NCBI GenBank assembly: GCA_947476045.1
Contig: CANJNZ010000032.1
Location: 1 to 46,526 of the forward strand
Reading direction: 5' to 3'
From: Chthoniobacteraceae bacterium
GTDB lineage: Bacteria > Verrucomicrobiota > Verrucomicrobiia > Chthoniobacterales > Chthoniobacteraceae
Length of the DNA stretch: 46,526 nt
The notes below the pieces were generated by a model. The model had not been told where the DNA came from. It saw only the letters and a program-made list of their open reading frames with translations, and searched no databases. Below, in pieces: positions 39,201 to 46,526 of the stretch; position 1 is the stretch's first letter; each line of letters starts with the position of its first letter. Made by a program: the position numbers and the translations under genes.

Positions 39201-39908
39201 TTATGCGGGTTTTGCACCTCCGTTGTTTCGCCGTGCCAATTCTTCCATCAACTCGATCTGGAGTTCCTGCAGCGCAAAGAGCCGCTGCGCTTGCTGCTTG
39301 AGAAGGAAGTCCATCTTCTCGTGAAGGTGCCGGATTTCGAGTTCGGCCTTGAGGTTCACTTTGTAGTCGTGCTCGGCGCGGGCCCGGTCTTTGGATTCCT
39401 GACGATTCTGGCTCATCATGATCACGGGGGCCTGGAGCGCGGCGAGACAGGAGAGGATGAGGTTGAGCAAAATGAACGGATACGGATCGGCGGCGCGGGT
39501 GGCCATGATGGCGTTGATCAAAATCCAGATGCCGATGAAGACGCCGAACATGATGATGAAGCGCCAGCTTCCACCGAACTCGGCGATACGATCCGAGAGG
39601 CGCTCGCCATAGGTGAGCTTGGTTTCAAATGCCTTGTCCACATCCGCTGCGATGACTTCGTGTTCGCGCAGACTTTTCAGCACATCGTGATCGAGTGTGC
39701 TCAGTTGGCCGAGGTCCTCCTCCAACACGCTACGCACATACTCTGCACGGAATGGCGCGAGCGCTGCGGGCGAGATGAGGCTGTCATCCTCCAGTTCCGG
39801 GTGTGCGCGGCGGACGAGTTGCGCGACGCTCGGGCGCACTGCGGAGAGCGGGGTGAGTTCTTCGGCGGGGAATTCCTTCTGCAAAATCGAGCAGGTGGTG
39901 GCGGACAT
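39201..39908 (-). CDS. DUF1003 family membrane protein
   Basis: 235 residues. The central part contains the DUF1003 core: GERLSDRIAEFGGSWRFI, then two membrane helices (about IIMFGVFIGIWILINAIM and YPFILLNLILSCLAALQAP), then VIMMSQNRQESKDR. The charged C-terminal tail is predicted coiled coil (ELEIRHLHEKMDFLLKQQAQ). The N-terminal 90 residues are soluble and less conserved. Function of the family is unknown. The gene is 63 bp from the kinase gene on the same strand and divergent from the sugar kinase gene. Confidence 0.9.
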   Translation of the reverse strand: MSATTCSILQKEFPAEELTPLSAVRPSVAQLVRRAHPELEDDSLISPAALAPFRAEYVRSVLEEDLGQLSTLDHDVLKSLREHEVIAADVDKAFETKLTYGERLSDRIAEFGGSWRFIIMFGVFIGIWILINAIMATRAADPYPFILLNLILSCLAALQAPVIMMSQNRQESKDRARAEHDYKVNLKAELEIRHLHEKMDFLLKQQAQRLFALQELQIELMEELARRNNGGAKPA

Positions 39909-40005
39909 GTCACGAGTATCGCTGCAAAGTCGCGCGCTGCCAATCTTCTACTGTGACATGGGATCGTCACTCGACACAGCGAATGTGATTTTCTACACAA
40001 CAGCC

Positions 40006-41115
40006 ATGTCCGAATCGCTTTCACTTTCCACTGCCAGCCAACTCCGCGCAGCCGCTCCACGCCTTGCAAAAATGAAGACCGTCGTCGGCTTCGACGGCTT
40101 TGTGGATACGATACTGAAGGTCGTGCAGACACGGCAGTCACCTACGAAATACTCGCCTTACACGAAGATGAGTGAGTGGGGGACGAAGGTCGTCGCGGCG
40201 GCGGGCGTGAGTGCGAATTTCGAGTTTGCGCAGCAGATGGTGAAGCTCGGCGGCAACGGCCCGATCATGGCAAACGCGCTCGACGCAGCGGGCCTCGCCG
40301 TGACTTACATCGGCTGTCTTGGAAAGCCTGCGCTGCACCACGTGTTCGATGATTTTGCTCAGCGTGCGAAAGTCATTTCCGTCGCGGAACCGGGCTACAC
40401 AGATGCGCTGGAATTCGACGACGGGAAGCTGATGTTTGGCAAACACGAGACGCTCAAAGAAGTGAACTGGGCGAACATCACCAAGCATCTGCCCGAGTCG
40501 AAAATGATCGCGCTTTTCCGCGAAGCGGGCCTGCTCGCGATGGTGAACTGGACGATGCTCACGCAGCTCACATCCGTCCTGCAAAAGCTCCTTACCCGCG
40601 TGCTGCCGAAGCTCGGCGGCGAAAAGCGCTGGGTATTCTTCGACCTCGCGGACCCGGCAAAGCGCTCGCGCGAGGACTTGCTGGAAGTGCTGAAATTGAT
40701 TGCAAAATTTGAGAAGCACTCGCGTGTCATCCTCGGGCTGAATCTCGGCGAAGCGCGGCAGGTGAGCGAAGTGCTCGGCCTCGGCGATGTCGAGGAAACC
40801 TACGGCACCGTCACCCACGCCGCATCGCGCATCCGCGCCGCGCTGAAAGTGGACACCGTCGTCGTGCACCCCGTGCAATTTGCAGCGGCGGCGGATGCGA
40901 ACGGCTCCACCCATGTAGTCGGCCCGTTCACCGCAAAACCGAAAATCACGACCGGAGCAGGGGATCATTTCAACGCCGGCTTTTGCGTAGGGCGGATGCT
41001 CGGCCTCGGCCTCGCGGAAAGTCTGCAAACAGGCGTGGCTACGAGCGGCTTCTACGTGCGCTGTGCAAAGAGCCCCAGCGCGGCCGACTTGGTGAAATTC
41101 CTCCGCACACTTTAG
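40006..41115 (+). CDS. PfkB-family carbohydrate kinase
   Basis: 369 residues. The C-terminal PfkB signature TTGAGDHFNAGF places the catalytic base at D320. The N-terminal VVGFDGFVDTI and the GGNGPIMANAL glycine motif match the ribokinase fold, which phosphorylates sugars or nucleosides with ATP. The specific substrate is not evident. I chose the ATG at 40006 because it directly precedes the recognisable core; an in-frame ATG at 39958 would add 16 residues. The gene is divergent from the DUF1003 gene and 86 bp before the TerB operon on the same strand. Confidence 0.88.
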   Translation: MSESLSLSTASQLRAAAPRLAKMKTVVGFDGFVDTILKVVQTRQSPTKYSPYTKMSEWGTKVVAAAGVSANFEFAQQMVKLGGNGPIMANALDAAGLAVTYIGCLGKPALHHVFDDFAQRAKVISVAEPGYTDALEFDDGKLMFGKHETLKEVNWANITKHLPESKMIALFREAGLLAMVNWTMLTQLTSVLQKLLTRVLPKLGGEKRWVFFDLADPAKRSREDLLEVLKLIAKFEKHSRVILGLNLGEARQVSEVLGLGDVEETYGTVTHAASRIRAALKVDTVVVHPVQFAAAADANGSTHVVGPFTAKPKITTGAGDHFNAGFCVGRMLGLGLAESLQTGVATSGFYVRCAKSPSAADLVKFLRTL

Positions 41116-41201
41116 CACGCCAACGACGTGTGGATGAGTTCGATGCCTGTTGATTTTCCAGCTTGCTTCATGGAGTTCAGAGAAGCGTTTATTCGCATAA
41201 C

Positions 41202-43529
41202 ATGGCGACCCGAAGTTACTATCAAATTGCGATTCATCATCCCGGCTTGAACAAGCATCGGGTGATTCGTGGAAATGATCGCTATCTCGTTGAAGCGGCG
41301 GCTATGACTCAACAGCGCGCTTGGGCAGAGTTATACACAAGAAAAATTTCAACCGAGGTGCGCCGAAGGGAACGCGAGAATAAGCGGCAAGAGTTGGAGG
41401 ATAACTTGAGGGAGGCTGACGAGCGCACGTTGGAAGCCCAGGCGGCGCTTTCGGAATTGCGCAGCATCCTCGCTGCTACCCTGCGCGTGGATGACCGCGT
41501 TGATTGGGCGAGCATGATGCAGCCGCCTTTTTCACAACCAAAGCCGAAGGAGCGACCCTTCGTCCCGCTGCCGCCTGAGCCAACATTCGATCCGAACGAC
41601 TGGAAGCACCGCCGCAGCTTTGTCACGGCGCTGGTTCCGTTTTTGGCGAAGCGCGCAGAAGCCGCCGCCCGTGCTGAGTTCTATGCCGCGCACGAGAAAT
41701 GGCGAGAGCGCGAGGATGCAGCAAAGGGAACGAACGAAAAAATCTATGCTGAAAATTTGCGCGAATTCGAGGACTGGCAGCGTCGTGCGGCTGCTTACGA
41801 AGAATCTCGAGTGAAGCACAACGCATCCATCGAACAAGCTCGGACCACATATCAGGCTTTAAATCCCGATGCGATTCTCGACTACTGCGATTTGGTGCTC
41901 TCGCGCTCGCAGTATGCGGACTGTTTTCCAAAGGAGTTTGAATTGGACTACCAGCCGGCGGCGAAAACGTTCGTTGTGCAATACCAGTTACCCGCGCCCG
42001 AGGATTTGCCGCGCCTCGAATCGGTGAAGTTTTCGAAAGTCAAGGGTGACTTTATCGAATCGGAACTCACGAAGCGGGAATTTGAGCAGCTTTACAGCGA
42101 TGTGGTTTTCCAAGTCGCCCTTCGCACGGTGCATGAGCTTTTCGAGGCGGATGTCGTGCGGGCGCTCAATGCGGTGATTTTCAACGGCAATGTCACCGCG
42201 CTGAACGCGGGGACGGGACACAAGGAGGAACGCTGCATCCTTTCCGTCTGCGCCGAGCGGACCGCCTTCGATGTCATCAATCTGCGAAACATCGAGCCGC
42301 GCGCGTGCTTTGAATCACTCGGCGGTATCGCGGGTGTAAAGATGCTCGACTGCCGCTCAGTGAAGCCGCTTGGCCTGATTGACCGCAGCGAAGAGAGGTT
42401 TGCCGCCGCACAGGACGTTTCCGCCGCCGCCCCGACAGGGTTGGACGAATGGCACGAACTGGCGAAGGCGATTTCCGACCCGCAGGACATTCGTTTTCTC
42501 CCGCTCGGAACAGTTGCTTCATTGCTCGGATTTCCCGCGCAGGAAAAATTTTCCGCTGCGCTGAGTCGTGAACTTGCGGAGGCAGTTGCGGCGCGTGGTT
42601 GTGCGATTGAGCCGGATGCACGTTTCGGTGCGGCCAGCTACCGCGCGGATGATGAAATCGCGCTGTTTCGCCCGCTGGCAACGCCCGTTACACCGGCATA
42701 TCCGGGCGCGGCGGCGCTGCTTCAACTGTGCGTGATGATTGCGGCGGCGGACGAGCATCCGACGGAAAAGGAATTGGAGGTTGCGCGCGATTTTATCCGT
42801 CGGAACGCTGCGCTTACGTCGCAGGAACAGCAACGGCTTCACGTTTTGGAGCACTACCTTTGCCGCAATCCGGACACGGCGAACCGCTCGCTTGGGCGTC
42901 TCGCGAAACGCCTGCCGCCCGCTCAACGCCAGCTTGTCGGCGAAGTGCTTGTGTGCGTCGCGGGCGCGGATGGCGTTATAAGTTCCGCCGAGTGGCAGGC
43001 ACTTGACCGCGCGTGCAAGGTGCTCGAACTACCGCAAAGCGCGCTTGATGAAATTCTCCGCAAGCTTGGTGCGAATTACGACGAACCGACCGTTCAGGAG
43101 GCGGAGCCTTCCGCGACCGGAGAGCCGATTCCGAAAGCGGTGGCGGCACCGTCTTTCAGGCTCGACATGACACGCGTGGCCGCGATTGCGCACGAGACAG
43201 CGGAAGTCATCGGCCTGCTCTCGGCGGTAATGCACGAGGATGAGCCAAAGCCCGAGCCGAAAGCCGCGCCGCCGCCAGTCGTTGCCGTGGAGGTGCCCGC
43301 GTGGCTCGGAACGCTCGATGTGAAGTATCATGCGGTTGCCGCACGCATCGTCGCGCGCCCGTCGTGGCCGCGCGACGAGTTTCAGCAGCTTGCCGCCGAG
43401 TTCAAAATGATGCCACTAGGCGTAGTGGACGCGCTCAACGAATGGGCAGATGAAACTCTCGGCGACTTCCTGCTCGAAGGCGACGACCCAGTGAGCGTCA
43501 ACGAATCCATCTTACCAAAACAGCCATGA
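41202..43529 (+). CDS. TerB / TerB-C domain protein, first gene of a three-gene operon
   Basis: 775 residues from the ATG at 41202; a TTG at 41163 would add 13. Visible parts: a charged coiled coil (about 50-100); a Pro-rich then helical segment; a domain at about 221-370 (VVQYQLPAPEDLPRL, then ALRTVHELFEADVVRALN and VIFNGNV) that I associate with restriction-endonuclease-like and DUF4236-type proteins; a TerB helical domain (about 500-625) with acidic AAADEHPTEKE and AGADGVISSAE pairs; and a TerB-C-like tail (about 653-775). TerB domains bind metal in tellurite-resistance and phage-defence contexts, so this is not evidence of tellurite resistance. It overlaps the ATPase gene by ATGA. Inferred to be the sensor or scaffold of a defence-type system. 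Confidence 0.8.
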   Translation: MATRSYYQIAIHHPGLNKHRVIRGNDRYLVEAAAMTQQRAWAELYTRKISTEVRRRERENKRQELEDNLREADERTLEAQAALSELRSILAATLRVDDRVDWASMMQPPFSQPKPKERPFVPLPPEPTFDPNDWKHRRSFVTALVPFLAKRAEAAARAEFYAAHEKWREREDAAKGTNEKIYAENLREFEDWQRRAAAYEESRVKHNASIEQARTTYQALNPDAILDYCDLVLSRSQYADCFPKEFELDYQPAAKTFVVQYQLPAPEDLPRLESVKFSKVKGDFIESELTKREFEQLYSDVVFQVALRTVHELFEADVVRALNAVIFNGNVTALNAGTGHKEERCILSVCAERTAFDVINLRNIEPRACFESLGGIAGVKMLDCRSVKPLGLIDRSEERFAAAQDVSAAAPTGLDEWHELAKAISDPQDIRFLPLGTVASLLGFPAQEKFSAALSRELAEAVAARGCAIEPDARFGAASYRADDEIALFRPLATPVTPAYPGAAALLQLCVMIAAADEHPTEKELEVARDFIRRNAALTSQEQQRLHVLEHYLCRNPDTANRSLGRLAKRLPPAQRQLVGEVLVCVAGADGVISSAEWQALDRACKVLELPQSALDEILRKLGANYDEPTVQEAEPSATGEPIPKAVAAPSFRLDMTRVAAIAHETAEVIGLLSAVMHEDEPKPEPKAAPPPVVAVEVPAWLGTLDVKYHAVAARIVARPSWPRDEFQQLAAEFKMMPLGVVDALNEWADETLGDFLLEGDDPVSVNESILPKQP

Positions 43530-44860
43530 GCGAAATCAAACGCCGTGAACGGGACGCCGTTCTTCAATCCCTGCAAGCGGGCCTCGTCCCGCGTCTCGGC
43601 CTACATCTTCTCCAAGTCGGGAGGAAAGATGAAGTCGCCGCGTTGCTCAAGGATTTGGAGCGAATAGAACAAGGCGGCGCGGCGTTTCGCATCGTGGTTG
43701 GCCGCTTCGGCAGCGGGAAAAGTTTCTTCTTGAATCTCATTCGCACCCTCGCGCTGCAAAAACGGCTCGTCGTCGCGCAGGCGGACTTCACGATGGAGCG
43801 GCGCATCCGCTCGACCGGCGGCGAGGCACGCGCGCTTTACTCGGAGCTCATGCGAAACATCGCCACGAAAGCGAAACCCGAAGGGGGCGCGCTGCGCAAT
43901 CTCTGTGAAAGCTGGATTTCCGATGTGCATCATAAGGTCACAAGTGCGGGCGGCAGCGAGGACGAGGTAAAGCAGCGCATCGTCGAGGATTTACGCGGGC
44001 TGCAAGAGCACGTTGGCGGCTTCGCGTTCGCGCAAGTGCTCGGCAAATACTACGAGGGGCACGCCAGCGGTAACGAAGCACTCCAAGGTAACGCGCTCCG
44101 CTGGCTGCGCGGCGAATACGCGACTAAAACGGAAGCGCGCCAAGACCTCGGCGTGCGCGACATCATCGAGGACGAAAACATTTACGACAGCCTCAAACTC
44201 ATGGGCGCGTTTTGCGCGAAAGCCGGATTCGGCGGGCTGCTTGTCGGGCTGGATGAATTGGTAGTGCTTTCGCACCGGCTCCCTAACACCCGCGTTCGTC
44301 AGGCGAATTACGAGGCGCTGCTTTCCATCATCAACGATTGCTACCAAGGCGGCGCGGCGAATGTCGGTTTCGTTCTCGCGGGCACGGATGAATGTCTCGA
44401 AGACAAGCGGCGTGGACTGCACAGCTACGAGGCGCTTCGTTCGCGGCTGGTGGAGAACAGCTATGCTGGCGAAGGCGTGCGCGATTTATCCGGGCCGGTT
44501 GTGCGGCTGCAAAATCTTACGCCGGAAGATTTGTTCGTCCTGCTCCGAAACATCCGTCACGTCCACGCGGGCGGCGACGCGGCGAAGTATCTCGTGCCCG
44601 ACGACGCGCTCGTTGCCATATTGCAACGCGCGAACGAAACGCTCGGAGCAGAGTATTTCAAAACGCCGCGCGATGTGGTGCGCTCGTTCGTCGGGTTGCT
44701 GAATGTTCTCGAACAGAATCCGGGGAAGACATGGCAGGAACTTGTCGGCGCGAACTTCATCAAAAAGGCGGATGTGCCAACCTCAGTGGAAGAAGAGGTC
44801 GCGCTTGGCATCGCGCCGCCCGCCGATGACGACGCCGAACTGCAAACCTTCAAACTCTGA
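43526..44860 (+). CDS. BrxD-like (DUF2791) ATP-binding protein
   Basis: 444 residues with a P-loop GRFGSGKSFF (Walker A about 59-66) and a Walker B-like GLLVGLDELVVL, followed by a sensor-type VGFVLAGTDECLED. The opening RRERDAVLQSLQAGLVPRLGLHLLQVG and the AAA-like layout match the DUF2791 family, which includes BrxD of type 2 BREX. BrxD is known to accompany the helicase BrxHI, and here too a helicase follows with a one-base overlap (TGATG). The ATG is inside the TerB gene stop (ATGA), so all three proteins are translationally coupled. Likely a cytoplasmic AAA-type ATPase that loads or regulates the helicase on foreign DNA; that role is inferred. Confidence 0.88.
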   Translation: MSEIKRRERDAVLQSLQAGLVPRLGLHLLQVGRKDEVAALLKDLERIEQGGAAFRIVVGRFGSGKSFFLNLIRTLALQKRLVVAQADFTMERRIRSTGGEARALYSELMRNIATKAKPEGGALRNLCESWISDVHHKVTSAGGSEDEVKQRIVEDLRGLQEHVGGFAFAQVLGKYYEGHASGNEALQGNALRWLRGEYATKTEARQDLGVRDIIEDENIYDSLKLMGAFCAKAGFGGLLVGLDELVVLSHRLPNTRVRQANYEALLSIINDCYQGGAANVGFVLAGTDECLEDKRRGLHSYEALRSRLVENSYAGEGVRDLSGPVVRLQNLTPEDLFVLLRNIRHVHAGGDAAKYLVPDDALVAILQRANETLGAEYFKTPRDVVRSFVGLLNVLEQNPGKTWQELVGANFIKKADVPTSVEEEVALGIAPPADDDAELQTFKL

Positions 44861-46382
44861 TGAGCGAGGAAGCCTTCTCGTTGCTGCATCCCGGCGTGCA
44901 GAAGGCGATTTTCCGGCGGGGTTGGAATGAACTGCACCCGATTCAGGTTGAGGCAATCCATGCGATGCTCGGCGGATCCGGGCACCTGCTCATTTGCGCG
45001 CAGACTGCGGGCGGGAAAACGGAAGCGGCGTTTCTGCCGGTCATTTCAAAACTAGCCGCTCATCCGCGCCCATCGGTTCAGGCACTTTACATCGGGCCGC
45101 TCATCGCACTTATCAACGACCAGTTTTCACGACTCGAATCGTTGTGCGGGGATGTGGAGGTTCCTGTGCATCGCTGGCACGGTGCGGCTACGGCGACGGA
45201 AAAGCGCAAGCTCCGTGATTCGCCTGGCGGGATTCTGCTCATTACGCCGGAATCGCTAGAATCGAATTTCATCAATTACGGTGTTCATCTTCGACGCATC
45301 TACGCGGATCTGGATTTCGTGGTGATAGACGAACTGCATTCGTTCCTTTCTAGCGTGCGCGGCATTCACCTTCGCAGCCTGCTCGCGCGTCTTTCCGCGG
45401 CGACAGGTCGCAAGCCCCGTGTAGTCGGGCTCTCAGCGACGCTCGGCGACCCTCTGGGCGCGCGTGCTTTCATCGCGCCGGATGCGCCGGAATCCGTAGG
45501 AATCATCAATGGCCAAGGTGGGCAGGCGATAAAGTTCGGAATCAAAGCATATCTGCGCGGCGAGCAAATCTCAGAAAATCGAATCCGCCGGCTCACGCCG
45601 GGTGCTGCGTTTGACATGGCTGTGGGACTGACTACAGAACAGACGCAAGCGTTCCATCCGCTCGAAAAGCTCGGCGCGAGTGATGATGGAATCTCGTCCA
45701 CGATAACGGACGAACTCGACGACATAGCCGCGGACATCCTAGAAAGCTGCGCGGAAGGAACGAATCTCGTGTTCGGTAACGCGAAGCAGGGATTGGAAGT
45801 GCTCGCGGACAGACTCCACAGGGAAGTGAAGAAGCGCGGAATTATTCCCGACCCCTTCCACGTTCACCACGGTTCGCTATCGAAGGATGTCCGGGAGGAG
45901 ACGGAGGCTGCGTTGAAAAGCGGAACGCCCGCGACTGTGCTTTGCTCAAGCACGCTCGAAATGGGGATAGACATCGGCTCCGTAAAGCGTGTTGCGCAAC
46001 TCGACCCGCCTTGGAGCGTCGCTTCGATGCGACAGCGGCTTGGGCGTTCTGGCCGACGGCCCGGCGACGTTGCGGTGATGCGGGTTTATACGCGCGACGA
46101 ATCGCCCCACGCCGACAGCACATTCACCGATTTACTTTTTCCGAAGCTGCTCCGCGCTGTGGCGCTCTCGCGGCTCATGCTCGCGAAGTGGCTCGAACCG
46201 CACGACGACAACCGGCTCGAACTCAGCACGCTCGTTCATCAAATTCTCAGTTGCCTCCGCGAAACCGGCGGGATGCCCGCTGCCATGCTTTTCGGCGTGC
46301 TTGTGAAGGATGGAGCATTTCGCAATGTCGGCGAAGTCATGTTTCGCAACGTGCTGCGTTCCCTCGGCGGCAAACAGCTCAT
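44860..46382 (+). CDS. Lhr/BrxHI-like DEAD/DEAH helicase, apparently interrupted
   Basis: The reading frame starts at the ATG overlapping the ATPase stop and stays open to the window edge. Helicase motifs are complete in the two RecA domains: Q-motif-like LHPIQVEAIHAM, Walker A AQTAGGKT (47-54), motif II VIDELHSF, motif III LSATLGDP, and the motif VI region QRLGRSGRRPGD. This is the Lhr-like superfamily 2 group that includes BrxHI of type 2 BREX. Family-like sequence continues to RSLGGKQLI (about residue 507). After the TA at 46382-46383 it changes to unrelated, more A-rich sequence. A normal protein of this family would be some 200 residues longer. I read this as a gene broken by an insertion, listed up to the break. 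Confidence 0.8.
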
Positions 46383-46526
46383 ACCACATTCCACAAACAA
46401 GCTGACAAAGTATTGGAAAAGAGATAAAAGGGAGGGATGGGAGGAAACACACTTAAACTGGGCAGGCCGGATGCGGCTGCACGAATTGATGAACGCTATG
46501 CGAGGGAGCCGGATGGATGGCGCAAG
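46382..46526 (+). mobile_element. possible left end of an IS630-like insertion sequence
   Basis: The helicase family pattern stops at a TA dinucleotide (46382-46383), the target used by IS630/Tc1-mariner elements. The following 50 bases are A-rich and unlike the flanks, and a new reading frame starts at 46437. Only the left end would be in the window, so neither the second inverted repeat nor the duplicated TA can be checked. Confidence 0.4.
46437..46526 (+). CDS. partial frame, possible IS630-type transposase N-terminus
   Basis: An ATG directly after an AGGGAGGG purine run opens a frame of 30 codons that runs off the window. The translation includes LGRPDAAARIDERYAREPDG and then WRK. This resembles the first residues of IS630-like transposases, which start with a helix of this kind before the winged helix-turn-helix. 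It is a pattern-memory match over 30 residues and could be wrong. It is in a different frame from the helicase. Confidence 0.35.
   Translation, partial: MGGNTLKLGRPDAAARIDERYAREPDGWRK

Noticed and set aside
41202-43529. Tellurite resistance as the role of the TerB protein
   Set aside because: No terA/C/D/Z genes are nearby; the neighbours are an ATPase and a helicase of defence type.
46382-46526. Group II intron as the cause of the helicase break
   Set aside because: No GUGYG-type 5' end is seen and the new reading frame starts too close to the break; group II introns have hundreds of bases of structured RNA first.

Overview
The window looks like chromosomal DNA of a GC-rich Gram-negative bacterium, most likely a member of the Verrucomicrobiota (or another PVC-group lineage). 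This is inferred from giant glycine-rich surface proteins with an N-terminal EPLE[S/A]R-type tag, a very large alpha-2-macroglobulin, secreted GH2 and GH26 enzymes, a MacAB-type exporter, and many genes without clear Shine-Dalgarno sequences. No 16S gene or other decisive taxonomic marker is present.

Layout. (1) 150-578: single-domain response regulator on the minus strand. (2) 733-16076: three very large paralogous genes (719, 2344 and 1601 aa) for predicted cell-surface proteins, with a short RecO (2893-3432, minus) and a DUF3467 gene (3572-3895) between the first and second. All three share the EPLE[S/A]RI[A/V]PA tag near the N-terminus and long Gly-Gly-Asp-Gly repeats. The second adds twelve copies of a roughly 100-residue beta module, and the third adds an FG-GAP/VCBS-like propeller. 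(3) 16081-19321, minus: MacA-like adaptor, ABC ATPase and MacB-like permease, convergent with the third surface gene. (4) 19479-20255, minus: orphan ParA. (5) 20618-26632: bacterial alpha-2-macroglobulin with an intact CSEQ thioester motif, followed by a small YdjM-type membrane protein. (6) 27270-27351, minus: tRNA-Leu(UAG). (7) 27521-29818: secreted GH2 enzyme; 29840-31429 minus: CrtI/PYROXD2-like flavoprotein; 31472-32473 minus: secreted alpha/beta-hydrolase-like protein. (8) 32615-37092: a two-gene exopolysaccharide unit, a three-part GH18-like/NodB-deacetylase/GT2 synthase overlapping a GH26-like lipoprotein. (9) 37107-41115: hybrid PAS histidine kinase, DUF1003 membrane protein and PfkB sugar kinase. 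(10) 41202 to the right edge: a tightly overlapping three-gene operon encoding a TerB-domain protein, a BrxD-like (DUF2791) ATPase and an Lhr/BrxHI-like helicase.

The right-hand operon is the best candidate for a poorly described system. The ATPase and helicase resemble the BrxD-BrxHI pair of type 2 BREX, but here they follow a large TerB/TerB-C protein with no visible PglX methylase or PglZ. Its helicase loses family similarity at a TA dinucleotide near 46382. Fifty-odd bases later a new reading frame opens that resembles the start of an IS630-type transposase, so the operon may be broken in this strain.

A second theme is the cell envelope: tagged giant glycine-rich proteins with EF-hand-like loops beside a tripartite exporter, a protease-trapping macroglobulin, and a predicted deacetylated-polysaccharide synthase with its own lipoprotein glycosidase.
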